Assembly: GCA_964463375.1 (NCBI GenBank)
Contig: CAYXBQ010000024.1
Location: 1 to 38,838 of the forward strand
DNA: 38,838 nucleotides
Origin: UMGS1696 sp964463375
Lineage (GTDB): Bacteria > Bacillota > Clostridia > Oscillospirales > CAG-272
Reading direction: 5' to 3'
Below, one piece after another: positions 1-8,885 of the stretch; within the stretch, counting starts at the first letter, position 1, and the number at the start of each line of letters is the position of its first letter. A program made the translations under genes and the position numbers. Below the pieces are notes generated by a model, which worked only from the letters and a program-made list of their open reading frames with translations, did no database searches and was not told the origin of the DNA.

Positions 1-1
1 A

Positions 2-157
2 TCAGTAGAACCCTTCCGTGATTGCTGCGTCAAGGCATACGGCTTGTTTGAGCCTGAGGGGCGTTTTACGAAGACGCAATTTGAGTGGTACCGCGGACTA
101 TACATAGAATTTTGTTTGGTTCGTCTCAAAGATACTTCTAAAAAGAGGTTTCCTTGA
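2..157 (+). CDS. Partial ORF entering from the left edge, C-terminal end only, unknown
   Basis: A frame open from the window edge runs 51 codons to a TGA at 155-157. The residues are mixed and protein-like (for example FEPEGRFTKTQFEWYRGLYI), so it may be the C-terminus of a gene starting outside the window. I do not recognise a family. The 73 bases from here to the next start show no clear terminator and no promoter with good spacing. It could also be a chance open frame. Confidence 0.3.
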   Translation, partial: SVEPFRDCCVKAYGLFEPEGRFTKTQFEWYRGLYIEFCLVRLKDTSKKRFP

Positions 158-230
158 GGCGAGCCAATTTTTATTCGTTTACAATACCATCCCAACTATA
201 GAAAACAGAGAGCAGAAAGGAACACGAAGC

Positions 231-2555
231 ATGAAGAATCAGATCACCGGGCTGGCGTTCAAGATCCAGGAAATGGCCGGCCGTATCAAAGAACTGCGGG
301 AGATCGAAGGGTTTTCTACTGCCGATATGGCATCCAAGACCGGCGTGACCGAAGCGGAATACATCGCCTGCGAGGCTGGACTGGACGACCTCAACTTTGC
401 CTTTATTTATCGCTGTGCCCTGGCGCTGGGCGTTGACGTGACCGATATTATCGAAGGGCAGTCTCCCACATTGGCCGGCTACACCGTGACCCGGCGGGGC
501 GAAGGGCAGGAGATCAACCACGCCCATGGGATGACCTACTACAATATGGCACCTTCCTTCAAGAACCGTATCTCGGAACCCTTGTATGTGGAAATGGAAT
601 ACGACGAAGAAGCTGCCAGAGCCGACATCGAAATGACCACCCACGATGGGCAGGAATGCGATATCGTCATCGAAGGGACCCTGAAGGTGCAGGTGGGTGA
701 GCATAAGGAGATCCTGCACGCCGGGGACACCATTTACTACGACTCCTCGATCCCCCACGGCATGGTGGCGGTGGAAGGGCAGAAGTGCGTGTTCTATGCC
801 ATCGTGCTCAATCCCTCCGGTGCGCCTGTGGAAGAATTTTCCATTCCCGGTGCAGAAACGGCTCCGGCACCCCGGCGGATCGGCGAACCCCAGACCGAGC
901 GGATCTACAAGCGGTTCATCACCACCACCAAGGACGAAAACGGCACGCCCACGAAGATCACCTTCCAGAACGCCGATAAGTTCAACTTTGCCTTTGATCT
1001 GGTGGATGCTATGGGGACCGAAAAGCCCGATAAGCTGGCCATGCAGTACGTGGGCAACGACCTGACCGACCGGAAGTTCACCTTTGCCGACATCATGCAC
1101 GGCTCCGCACGGTGCGCCAACTACTTCACCGCACTGGGTATTCGCAAGGGCGACCGGGTCATGCTGGTGCTGAAGCGGCACTGGCAGTATTGGTATGCCA
1201 TGATCGGTCTGAACAAGATCGGTGCCATCGCCATCCCCGCCACCAACCAGCTGTTGTCCCACGACTTTACCTACCGGTTTGAAGCCGCCGGTGTGACTGC
1301 CATTCTGTGTACAGCCGACGGCGACACCGCACACCAGGTGGACATCGCTCTGGCTGACTACCAAAAGCCCATGACTAAGATCCTGGTCTGTGGCGGTACG
1401 GCCGGGGAAGAAAGCCCGGTGCAGCGGGAAGGCTGGCACGACTTCAACAGCGAATACAGCATGTACAGCAGCCGCTACGACCGGCGGGACGATTCTCCCT
1501 GTGGCGACGAACCCCTGCTGGCCTTCTTTACCTCCGGTACCACCGGCTACCCGAAGATCGCACTGCACAACCACAAGTATCCCCTGGGGCATTTCCACAC
1601 CGCAAAATATTGGCACTGCGTAGACCCGGACGGCCTGCACTTCACCATCTCCGACACGGGCTGGGCAAAATCTATGTGGGGGAAGCTGTACGGCCAGTGG
1701 CTGTGCGAAGCGGCGACCTTTGTGTACGACTTTGACCGGTTCGATGCCGCCCACATCCTGCCTATGTTTGGCAAATACCATATCACCACCTTCTGCGCAC
1801 CACCGACCATGTATCGGATGCTGATCAAGGACGACCTGTCCGGCTACGATTTCTCCAGCTTAGAGCACGCCACCACCGCCGGGGAAGCACTGAATCCGGA
1901 GGTATACAAGCGGTTCGAGGAGGCAACGGGGCTACAGATCATGGAAGGCTTCGGCCAGTCCGAGACCACCTGCATGATCGGGAACCTGACCGGTGCCCCC
2001 CACAAGATCGGCTCTATGGGTCGGCCCTGTCCCATCTACGACATCCACCTGCTGGACAGCGACGGCAAGGACGTACCGGACGGGGAAAACGGCGAGATCT
2101 GTATCCGTGTGGCAGAGGGCGCACCCTGCGGTCTGTTCATGGGCTATTACCGAGACGAAGAAAAGACAAAGGAATGCTGGCACGACGGATACTACCACAC
2201 CGGCGACCTGGCATGGCGGGATGAAGACGGCTTCCTGTGGTACGTAGGTCGAGCCGACGACGTGATCAAGTCCTCCGGCTACCGGATCGGGCCCTTCGAG
2301 ATCGAGAACGTGATCATGGAGCTGCCCTACGTGCTGGAATGCGGCGTATCGGCTGCACCGGATGAGATCCGTGGCCAGGTGGTCAAGGCCTCGATCGTGC
2401 TGACCAAGGGCACGGAAGGCACCGAGGAATTGAAGAAGGAGATCCAGAACTATGTGAAAAAGAACACGGCACCGTACAAATACCCCCGCATCGTGGTATT
2501 CCGTGACGAGCTGCCGAAAACGGTCTCCGGGAAGATCATGCGGAATAAGCTGTAA
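231..2555 (+). CDS. XRE/cupin regulatory domain fused to an acyl-CoA synthetase (AMP-binding, ACSM-like)
   Basis: This 774-residue protein has three parts. Residues about 15-75 resemble an XRE-type helix-turn-helix (LREIEGFSTADMASKTGVT). Residues about 100-195 are a cupin with a typical H/G-rich core (IPHGMVAVEGQ). From about 230 to the end is an ANL-family adenylating enzyme. It carries the P-loop-like TSGTTG at 434-439, the GFGQSETT motif near 570, a YHTGD motif and the C-terminal PKTVSGKIMR with catalytic Lys768. The closest family resemblance is to medium-chain acyl-CoA or acetyl-CoA synthetases, which activate a carboxylate to acyl-AMP and then acyl-CoA. An A/G-rich ribosome-binding site (AGAAAGGA) precedes ATG 231. 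HTH-cupin regulators are usually separate proteins, so the fusion suggests a ligand-sensing enzyme or a regulator riding on its enzyme. The substrate is unknown. The GH5 gene follows after only 22 bases. Confidence 0.88.
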   Translation: MKNQITGLAFKIQEMAGRIKELREIEGFSTADMASKTGVTEAEYIACEAGLDDLNFAFIYRCALALGVDVTDIIEGQSPTLAGYTVTRRGEGQEINHAHGMTYYNMAPSFKNRISEPLYVEMEYDEEAARADIEMTTHDGQECDIVIEGTLKVQVGEHKEILHAGDTIYYDSSIPHGMVAVEGQKCVFYAIVLNPSGAPVEEFSIPGAETAPAPRRIGEPQTERIYKRFITTTKDENGTPTKITFQNADKFNFAFDLVDAMGTEKPDKLAMQYVGNDLTDRKFTFADIMHGSARCANYFTALGIRKGDRVMLVLKRHWQYWYAMIGLNKIGAIAIPATNQLLSHDFTYRFEAAGVTAILCTADGDTAHQVDIALADYQKPMTKILVCGGTAGEESPVQREGWHDFNSEYSMYSSRYDRRDDSPCGDEPLLAFFTSGTTGYPKIALHNHKYPLGHFHTAKYWHCVDPDGLHFTISDTGWAKSMWGKLYGQWLCEAATFVYDFDRFDAAHILPMFGKYHITTFCAPPTMYRMLIKDDLSGYDFSSLEHATTAGEALNPEVYKRFEEATGLQIMEGFGQSETTCMIGNLTGAPHKIGSMGRPCPIYDIHLLDSDGKDVPDGENGEICIRVAEGAPCGLFMGYYRDEEKTKECWHDGYYHTGDLAWRDEDGFLWYVGRADDVIKSSGYRIGPFEIENVIMELPYVLECGVSAAPDEIRGQVVKASIVLTKGTEGTEELKKEIQNYVKKNTAPYKYPRIVVFRDELPKTVSGKIMRNKL

Positions 2556-2577
2556 ATATGCATGAGGTAAAAAATTA

Positions 2578-4503
2578 ATGAAACGAAAGATATATAGTGT
2601 GATGCTATCGGCCATCATGGTGGCTGGGTCGCTTATGAACGCAACAACAGGAGTATATGCCGAGGACAGCTTGCCGAAAACAGCCAATGAAGCTGTGGCA
2701 GACATGACCTGGGGCGTGAATTTGGCAGATCTCTATATGGCAGAGCCGGCAGCAGGACGGTATGATGGCTATACATTGGGGTATGACGAATATACGCCGA
2801 AGGAAATTTATGATATGGGGATCGCCGCATGGTTTTGGGATACCAGCTTTATGTGGTTGTGTGGATATCCCATGGGAAAAGAGGATTCCATGGAGATCAG
2901 CATGCCGCTCCCGGATTATGATGCCACGACTGCGGCAAAGTATGCGGACTGGGCATTTTTCGCCATTCGCTGTTGTGACTTAACCGGTGGTAAGAAATAT
3001 AAGATCACGCTGTCTGATTGTAAGATCACCGCAGCAGACGGTACGATCTTGAAGGATACCAGTGATTTTGGCGCCAACGGAGACGGTATATTGACCTGTG
3101 AAGGTGTCACATCGATGGAAGCGGATATGAACGGCTGGTGCTGGGGATATGGGTCGACAGAAAACGACTGGAAGGGTGATATTGCATACTTTGCCGGTGG
3201 TTGGAATGAAACGACACAAAGAATGGATAATGGTGCAGATGCCAAGTATGATGGTGCGACCTTCACCGCTACCTTGACGGTGGATACTGCGGAGATGTTG
3301 CCTACGCAGACCAAAACAGAGTATTATTACTGCGTCAATCGCACACGGTCGGATTACAAAACGCTGATCGATACCTATATGGAACAGGGGGTGGATATAT
3401 TTCGCCTGCCGGTCACATGGACATGGTTTACGCAGAATGATGGTGATTTTGCCATCGATGCAGAGTGGCTGGCAGCAGTGAAGGAAACGGTGGATTACAT
3501 TCTCTCCAAAGGAGCCTACTGTATTTTGAATAGCCATGACGATTATCTGCAGTATTCCTATGTTGCGGAAAGTGATGGGAACGGGGGCTACACCAATTTT
3601 CATTGGGAAGATCAATGGATGGAAGAACAGTACAAGGAGTATGTAGACGCTCGCTTTGTTGCCATTTGGACACAGATCGCCAATTATTTCAAGGATTGCT
3701 CTGACCATCTCATATTGGAAGCGATGAACGAACCTTCTATGAAATGGTATAGGGGTGTGGATTATAACAACTGGATCATCAGACAGAACACACGGGTCAA
3801 TGGTATGAATGCACTATTTGTGGATACGGTTCGTGCCACCGGTGGGAACAATACAACACGGATCCTTTGCTTGTCGCCGAACGACTATAGCTCTGCGGAC
3901 TGGCTGGATAGGATGATCCTTCCGGAGGATAGCGACTATATCATGGTACAGGTCCATTCGTATGCAGAATCGGACAAGTATGGATGGTCCGATGAATCGG
4001 CGATGGATACCATGTTTTCCCAGATCGCAGCGTTCCGGAATGCGCATCCCAAGGTGGGTATGATCATGGGCGAAGTCGGGATCTCACACAGCCTTGCCAA
4101 TCGAGCTGACCCTGAAGGCACAGCGGCGACTACCACTTCCTTCTTCAAACGAGCTTCAGCGCAGGGTGTGCCTTGTCTATGGTGGGAGGATTTCTTTGCC
4201 GTATATGATGGCTGCGAAGCAGATAGTATCTTCTGGCTCTATGACAAAAGGAAGGACACATGGCGTGAAAATGTTCTGCATGCGATCAAGCAAGTATTGT
4301 ATTCTGACATTTCAGGCGACCTCACCGGCGATGGTGTCGTAGATACCGCCGACCTCACCCTCCTGCAAAACTACTTTTCCGGTAGAACTGCCATCTTCGA
4401 CTCCGCCAAAGCTGACTTCAACCACGACCATTCCTTCACTCGCGCAGACGTGATGTACTTAGCTCGTGCGCTGGCGAAGTGGGATGGGTATACCTTAAAC
4501 TGA
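2578..4503 (+). CDS. Secreted GH5-family glycoside hydrolase with internal insertion and C-terminal type I dockerin
   Basis: The 641-residue protein starts with a signal peptide (residues 1-29, ending VYA). A first GH5 strand (WGVNLADLYMAE) is followed by about 200 extra residues rich in Trp, Tyr and beta-type sequence. The barrel then resumes with FRLPVTW. The acid/base is Glu385 in AMNEPSM and the nucleophile is Glu499 in MGEVGIS, with VQVHSY between them, as expected for GH5. Residues 577-641 form a type I dockerin with two calcium-loop repeats (GDLTGDGVVDTADLTLLQNY and ADFNHDHSFTRADV). The enzyme probably cuts beta-1,4-glucan or a related plant polysaccharide and docks onto a cohesin scaffold; no cohesin is in this window. 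The GH5 part is more AT-rich than its neighbours, while the dockerin uses C-rich codons. The start has a GAGG site seven to eleven bases upstream. Confidence 0.9.
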   Translation: MKRKIYSVMLSAIMVAGSLMNATTGVYAEDSLPKTANEAVADMTWGVNLADLYMAEPAAGRYDGYTLGYDEYTPKEIYDMGIAAWFWDTSFMWLCGYPMGKEDSMEISMPLPDYDATTAAKYADWAFFAIRCCDLTGGKKYKITLSDCKITAADGTILKDTSDFGANGDGILTCEGVTSMEADMNGWCWGYGSTENDWKGDIAYFAGGWNETTQRMDNGADAKYDGATFTATLTVDTAEMLPTQTKTEYYYCVNRTRSDYKTLIDTYMEQGVDIFRLPVTWTWFTQNDGDFAIDAEWLAAVKETVDYILSKGAYCILNSHDDYLQYSYVAESDGNGGYTNFHWEDQWMEEQYKEYVDARFVAIWTQIANYFKDCSDHLILEAMNEPSMKWYRGVDYNNWIIRQNTRVNGMNALFVDTVRATGGNNTTRILCLSPNDYSSADWLDRMILPEDSDYIMVQVHSYAESDKYGWSDESAMDTMFSQIAAFRNAHPKVGMIMGEVGISHSLANRADPEGTAATTTSFFKRASAQGVPCLWWEDFFAVYDGCEADSIFWLYDKRKDTWRENVLHAIKQVLYSDISGDLTGDGVVDTADLTLLQNYFSGRTAIFDSAKADFNHDHSFTRADVMYLARALAKWDGYTLN

Positions 4504-4510
4504 TGTAATC

Positions 4511-4542
4511 GAAAAGATCCACGCCCCACGTGGGTCTTTTTC
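4511..4542 (+). terminator. Intrinsic terminator after the GH5 gene
   Basis: A hairpin with arms AAAAGATCCACG and CGTGGGTCTTTT (one G-T pair) ends in a T run. It separates the GH5 transcript from the histidine operon. Confidence 0.75.
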
Positions 4543-4574
4543 CATGATACACCATATTTTTTTCAAAAAACTTT

Positions 4575-4613
4575 AGCACTTTACTTGACAAAAGCGATAA
4601 AGTGTGCTATACT
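4575..4613 (+). promoter_or_regulatory. Histidine operon promoter inside an inverted repeat (candidate operator)
   Basis: TTGACA (4585-4590) and TATACT (4608-4613) are separated by 17 bases. The promoter sits between inverted arms AGCACTTTA (4575-4583) and TAAAGTG-TGCT (4598-4608), the second arm having a two-base insertion. A repressor bound here would cover both promoter boxes. Transcription should start near 4620, leaving under 50 bases of leader, too short for a T-box or leader-peptide attenuator. The promoter is seen directly; the operator is inference. Confidence 0.75.
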
Positions 4614-4665
4614 ATACCCATCGAAAAAATGAAGCTAAAATGTATGCGTGGAGGACCTGGTAAAC

Positions 4666-5772
4666 GTGAAAGAAACGATCCTGCCGAAAGCCGAAACAGC
4701 CGTGCTTGCCATGCGGACCCTGTATGAAAGCTTTGGGTATACCAAATATAAAATGTCGAAATTCGAGGACTATGACCTGTATCGGGACAACAAACGATTT
4801 CTGCCCAAGGGCGAGATCATCACCTTCCCCAACCGGGATGGCAGACTGCTGGCCCTGAAACCGGACGTGACCCTGTCCATCGTGAAGAACGCCAGAGAGG
4901 GCGAACAGATCCGGGAATACTACAACGAAAACGTGTACCGGGGCATGGACGGTGAGCACCGGGAGATCATGCAGGTGGGGCTGGAATGCATCGGGGAGAT
5001 CGATCTGTATTCCACCTGTGAGGTCATTCGACTGGCGAAGAAGACCCTGTCCATCATCTGCGAGGATTCCATCTTAGATGTGTCCCACGGTGCTTTCGTC
5101 GGCGGACTGCTGGCGGACCTGCCCATCGATGGCTGCCGGGATCGGTTCCATAGCTGCATCGCCGGGAAAAATGCCCACGAGCTGGCAAGACTTTGTGCCG
5201 AATGCGGCGTGGATACCGAGACCACCGGCAAGCTGACCAAGCTGCTGACCCTGTACGGCCCCTTCGCTGCCATCCGGGACGAAATGCAGGCACTGGTGAG
5301 CAACGACGAAATGGCAGATGCCATCACCGAGCTGGAAGCCATCGACAACTACTTCCGTGCCATCGGCGAGGATGCCGGGATAGCCGTGGATCTGTCCCTG
5401 GTCAACGATATGCAGTATTATACCGGTGTGCTGTTCCGTGGCTATGTGCAGGGCGTGCCGACCGGTGTGCTGTCCGGTGGACGATACGATGGTCTGCTGC
5501 AACGGATGCAGAAAAACGGTATGGGTGCCGTTGGGTTCGCCGTGAACATGAACCTGTTGGATCTGTACTTCGATGAAGGCAAAGGCAAGGAATATGATGT
5601 GGATATCCTGGTGACCTACGACAGCGGCACCGATATGGCATCGCTCTCCCGCACCGTGGATATGCTCATGGGCGGCGGCAGAAGCGTCCGGGTGCAGAAG
5701 CAGGCAGACAGCAAGCTGCGGTACAGAGAAAAATTCCACTATGGGGAAAGGGGACTGGAGATCCGTGACTGA
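4666..5772 (+). CDS. hisZ: ATP phosphoribosyltransferase regulatory subunit HisZ
   Basis: HisZ is a catalytically inactive paralogue of histidyl-tRNA synthetase that forms a complex with short HisG and confers histidine feedback inhibition. The sequence shows class II synthetase-like motifs: a motif-2 region (VYRGMDGEHREIMQVGLE) and a motif-3-like glycine-rich stretch (SGGRYDGLL). The ORF is open from GTG 4648, but GGAGG at 4650-4654 fits a start at GTG 4666, giving 368 residues beginning MKETILPK. No upstream ATG is in frame. It is the first gene of the operon, and hisG overlaps its 3' end. Confidence 0.92.
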   Translation: MKETILPKAETAVLAMRTLYESFGYTKYKMSKFEDYDLYRDNKRFLPKGEIITFPNRDGRLLALKPDVTLSIVKNAREGEQIREYYNENVYRGMDGEHREIMQVGLECIGEIDLYSTCEVIRLAKKTLSIICEDSILDVSHGAFVGGLLADLPIDGCRDRFHSCIAGKNAHELARLCAECGVDTETTGKLTKLLTLYGPFAAIRDEMQALVSNDEMADAITELEAIDNYFRAIGEDAGIAVDLSLVNDMQYYTGVLFRGYVQGVPTGVLSGGRYDGLLQRMQKNGMGAVGFAVNMNLLDLYFDEGKGKEYDVDILVTYDSGTDMASLSRTVDMLMGGGRSVRVQKQADSKLRYREKFHYGERGLEIRD

Positions 5773-6415
5773 GAAGATGGATAAGACCGTCAGCATTGCC
5801 CTGCCCAAGGGACGGCTGGGGGAAAAAACATATGCCATGCTGGAGGAGCTGGGCTACGGCTGCCCCGGCGTGATGGACAACTCCCGCAAATTGATTTTTG
5901 AAGACGAAGCTGCCACCGTGCGGTATTTCTGGGTGAAGCCCTCCGACGTGGCGATCTACGTAGAGCATGGTGCCGCCGATGTAGGCGTGGTGGGGAGAGA
6001 CATCCTGCTGGAATACCAGCCGGACGTGTATGAGCTGACCGACCTGGGCTTTGGCAAGTGTCGGATGTGCGTGGCAGGGCCGGAGAACGTGACCCCCAGC
6101 GCCGACCGCACCCTGCGCATTGCCACCAAGTTCGTACACATTGCTAAAGAGTACTACAGAGCCCGTAGCCGGGAGATCGAGATCATCAAGCTCAACGGCT
6201 CCATCGAGCTAGCCCCCATTTTGGGCCTGTCCGACGTGATCGTGGACATTGTGGAGACCGGCACCACCCTGAAAGAGAACCACTTAGAAGTCAAGGAAGA
6301 GATCGTTCCCATCAGTGCCCGGTTTATCGCCAACAAGGCCGCCTACCGGTTCAAGCAGCAGGAGATCGCCTTGATGAACGAGAAGATCAGCAAGTGGCTC
6401 AGCGAAAAGAAATAA
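5765..6415 (+). CDS. hisG: ATP phosphoribosyltransferase catalytic subunit HisG, short form
   Basis: HisG condenses ATP and PRPP in the first committed step of histidine synthesis. The N-terminus has the typical VSIALPKGRLGE, and the PRPP-binding region is DVIVDIVETGTTLKENHL. At about 216 residues it is the short form lacking the C-terminal regulatory domain, which explains the preceding hisZ. GTG 5765 has a GGAG at 5757-5760 and overlaps the hisZ stop. ATG 5777 is a reasonable alternative and ATG 5741 a less likely one. Confidence 0.94.
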   Translation: MTEKMDKTVSIALPKGRLGEKTYAMLEELGYGCPGVMDNSRKLIFEDEAATVRYFWVKPSDVAIYVEHGAADVGVVGRDILLEYQPDVYELTDLGFGKCRMCVAGPENVTPSADRTLRIATKFVHIAKEYYRARSREIEIIKLNGSIELAPILGLSDVIVDIVETGTTLKENHLEVKEEIVPISARFIANKAAYRFKQQEIALMNEKISKWLSEKK

Positions 6416-6430
6416 TCGGAGAATACAATC

Positions 6431-7729
6431 ATGATCAAGATATATAAAAGCAAAGAGATCGCAAGAGAAGACATCGTATGCCGGGAGGTGACCGCAGCCG
6501 GTGTGGAAGATACTGTAGCGGATATTCTCTATGACGTGCGCAAAAACGGCGACGAGGCCCTGTGCCGGTATGCGAAGAAGTTTGACAAGATCGATATGAC
6601 CCCGGCAGAGCTGATCGTGCCCCAGAGCGAGATCGATGCCGCCTGGGAAGCCATGGAGCCGGAATTCCGGGAAGTGCTGCTGGAATCGGCTGCCAACATC
6701 CGTGCCTTCCACGAAAAGCAGGTGCGCACCGGTTTTGCCATGACGGAGAAGGACGGTGTGGTGTTAGGGCAGAAGATCACGCCCATTGCCAAGGTGGGTC
6801 TGTACGTACCCGGTGGTACGGCGCCGCTGCTGTCTTCGGTACTGATGAACGCCATTCCTGCCAAGATCGCCGGCTGCGGACAGATCGCCATGACTACGCC
6901 GCCCGGACGTGACGGCAAGGTACCGGCTTCTATCTTAGCGGCAGCAAAGGTAGCCGGTGTGGATCGGGTGTACAAAATGGGTGGCGCACAGGCCATCGGT
7001 GCACTGGCTTACGGTACTGCCACGGTGGAAGCGGTGGACAAGATTGTAGGGCCGGGGAACGCCTATGTGGCAGAGGCGAAAAAGCAGGTCTTTGGCAAGG
7101 TCGCCATCGACATGATCGCCGGACCCAGCGAGATCCTGGTGCTGTGTGACGAGACCTGCGACCCGGTGGTGGTAGCGGCCGATCTGCTGTCCCAGGCAGA
7201 GCATGACAAAATGGCATCTGCCATCCTGGTGACCCCCAGCGAAGCCCTGGCCGAAGCGGTGTCCTGCGAACTGGAACGCCAGATCCCCACACTGCCCAGA
7301 GCCGAGATCGCCCGGATCTCCATCGACACCGGCAGCAAGATCATTTTGACGGAAAGCTTTGCCGAAGCGGTGGACATTGCCAGCGAGATCGCACCGGAGC
7401 ATCTGGAGCTGATGTGTGACGATCCCTTTGCATGGCTGCCCCGTGTGAAAAATGCCGGTTCCATCTTCCTGGGCAAGAACTGTCCGGAAGCCTTAGGGGA
7501 TTATTTTGCCGGTCCCAACCACGTTCTGCCCACCGGCGGCACGGCGAAGTTCTCCAGCCCCCTGTCGGTAGACGACTTTATCAAAAAATCTTCCTATATT
7601 TATTATACAGCAGAAGCCCTGGAGCAGGTAGGCGAAAAGGTCTATGCCTTTGCTACCCGTGAAAAGCTGGACGCACATGCCCGTTCTGCCGTTGTCCGCT
7701 ATCGCCGGGAAACGCTGTGGGACAAGTGA
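6431..7729 (+). CDS. hisD: Histidinol dehydrogenase
   Basis: This zinc enzyme oxidises histidinol to histidine in two NAD-dependent steps. The 432-residue protein is full length. It carries the signature region VGPGNAYVAEAKKQVFG followed by IDMIAGPSEILV, a zinc-ligand segment LSQAEHD, and the catalytic IAPEHLEL (Glu-His pair). A GGAG nine bases before ATG 6431 supports the start. It lies 15 bases after hisG, so the genes are cotranscribed. Confidence 0.96.
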   Translation: MIKIYKSKEIAREDIVCREVTAAGVEDTVADILYDVRKNGDEALCRYAKKFDKIDMTPAELIVPQSEIDAAWEAMEPEFREVLLESAANIRAFHEKQVRTGFAMTEKDGVVLGQKITPIAKVGLYVPGGTAPLLSSVLMNAIPAKIAGCGQIAMTTPPGRDGKVPASILAAAKVAGVDRVYKMGGAQAIGALAYGTATVEAVDKIVGPGNAYVAEAKKQVFGKVAIDMIAGPSEILVLCDETCDPVVVAADLLSQAEHDKMASAILVTPSEALAEAVSCELERQIPTLPRAEIARISIDTGSKIILTESFAEAVDIASEIAPEHLELMCDDPFAWLPRVKNAGSIFLGKNCPEALGDYFAGPNHVLPTGGTAKFSSPLSVDDFIKKSSYIYYTAEALEQVGEKVYAFATREKLDAHARSAVVRYRRETLWDK

Positions 7730-7817
7730 TCTTCTGCGTTCGTCTCTGGTTTTTGACCTGAATCCGTGTTTACCTAAGCTAACGCTGCTTATTTAACATA
7801 CCCTTGTGAGGTGTATC

Positions 7818-8882
7818 GTGTCATCTTATTTTTCTTCTCGCTTTGCCGCTCTGGATGCCTATGTTCCCGGAGAACAGCCCAGAGATAAAGCATATATCAA
7901 GCTCAATACCAACGAGTCTCCCTTTCCCCCGTCGCCGGCTGTGCTGGACGTGATCTCCCGGGAAGCCGTGGCAGATCTGCGGCTGTATTCCGACCCCACC
8001 TGTTTGGACACCCGGTGTGCCATTGCCAAGCGGTATGGGGTGGCACCGGAGAACGTTCTGGTTGCCAATGGGTCGGACGAGTGTCTGCAATTTCTGTTCT
8101 TAGGCTTCACCGAGCCGGGTGCGGTGTTTGCGGACATCACCTATGGTTTCTATTCTGTCTTTGCCGACCTGCACCAGGTACCGACCACGGTGATCCCCCT
8201 GCGGGAGGACTTCACCATTCCGGTAGAGCAGTTCTGTGCCGCCAAAGGGACCATCTTTATCGCCAATCCCAATGCACCCACCGGCATCGCCCTGACTACG
8301 GCGGAGATCGAGCAGCTCCTTTGCTCTGACCCGGATCGGCTGGTGGTGATCGACGAAGCCTATGTGGATTTTGGCGGAGAGAGCGCGGTATCGCTGCTGT
8401 CGAAGTATCCCAATTTGGCAGTGGTGCAGACCTATTCCAAGTCCCGTTCGTTGGCAGGAGCCAGACTGGGCTTTACCATTGCCTCGCCGGAGATCATTGC
8501 CGACATGGACAAGCTGCGCTATTCCACCAATCCCTACAATGTGAACCGGCTGACTTTGCTGGCCGGGCGTACGGCTATGGAGGACGAAGACTACTTCCAA
8601 AAGAACCGCCGTGCCATCATGGACAACCGTGCCTGGACCAAGGCCGCTTTGGAGGCACGTGGCTTCTATGTCACCGATTCCATGACCAACTTCCTCTTTG
8701 CCCGCACCGACAGACTGGACGGCGGGGAGCTGTATCAGCTGCTGAAGGATAAGGGTGTGCTGGTGCGGCACTTCACCGGAAAAAGGATCTGCCAGTTCAA
8801 CCGGATCACCATTGGTACCAGACAAGAGATGGAAGTGTTCATCCAGCGGATCGATGAGATCTTTGCAGAGAAGGGAGTGTGA
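7818..8882 (+). CDS. hisC: Histidinol-phosphate aminotransferase
   Basis: This PLP-dependent class I/II aminotransferase converts imidazole-acetol phosphate to histidinol phosphate. Visible features are KLNTNESPFPPSP near the N-terminus, the NPNAPTG substrate/PLP region, DEAYVDF, and the PLP-lysine segment YSKSRSLAGARLGF. GTG 7818 has AGGTG four bases upstream and gives 354 residues; GTG 7806 in the same frame is less likely. An 88-base gap separates it from hisD. I see no convincing internal promoter there. Confidence 0.94.
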   Translation: MSSYFSSRFAALDAYVPGEQPRDKAYIKLNTNESPFPPSPAVLDVISREAVADLRLYSDPTCLDTRCAIAKRYGVAPENVLVANGSDECLQFLFLGFTEPGAVFADITYGFYSVFADLHQVPTTVIPLREDFTIPVEQFCAAKGTIFIANPNAPTGIALTTAEIEQLLCSDPDRLVVIDEAYVDFGGESAVSLLSKYPNLAVVQTYSKSRSLAGARLGFTIASPEIIADMDKLRYSTNPYNVNRLTLLAGRTAMEDEDYFQKNRRAIMDNRAWTKAALEARGFYVTDSMTNFLFARTDRLDGGELYQLLKDKGVLVRHFTGKRICQFNRITIGTRQEMEVFIQRIDEIFAEKGV

Positions 8883-8885
8883 CCC

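Noticed and set aside
171..1781. A 536-codon open frame on the minus strand opposite the acyl-CoA synthetase gene
   Set aside because: It mirrors codon bias of the plus-strand gene, shows no motif, and the plus-strand protein has intact catalytic motifs along the same stretch.
4504..4665. Leader-peptide or T-box control of the his operon
   Set aside because: After the promoter under 50 bases remain before hisZ, with no His-codon run and no terminator.
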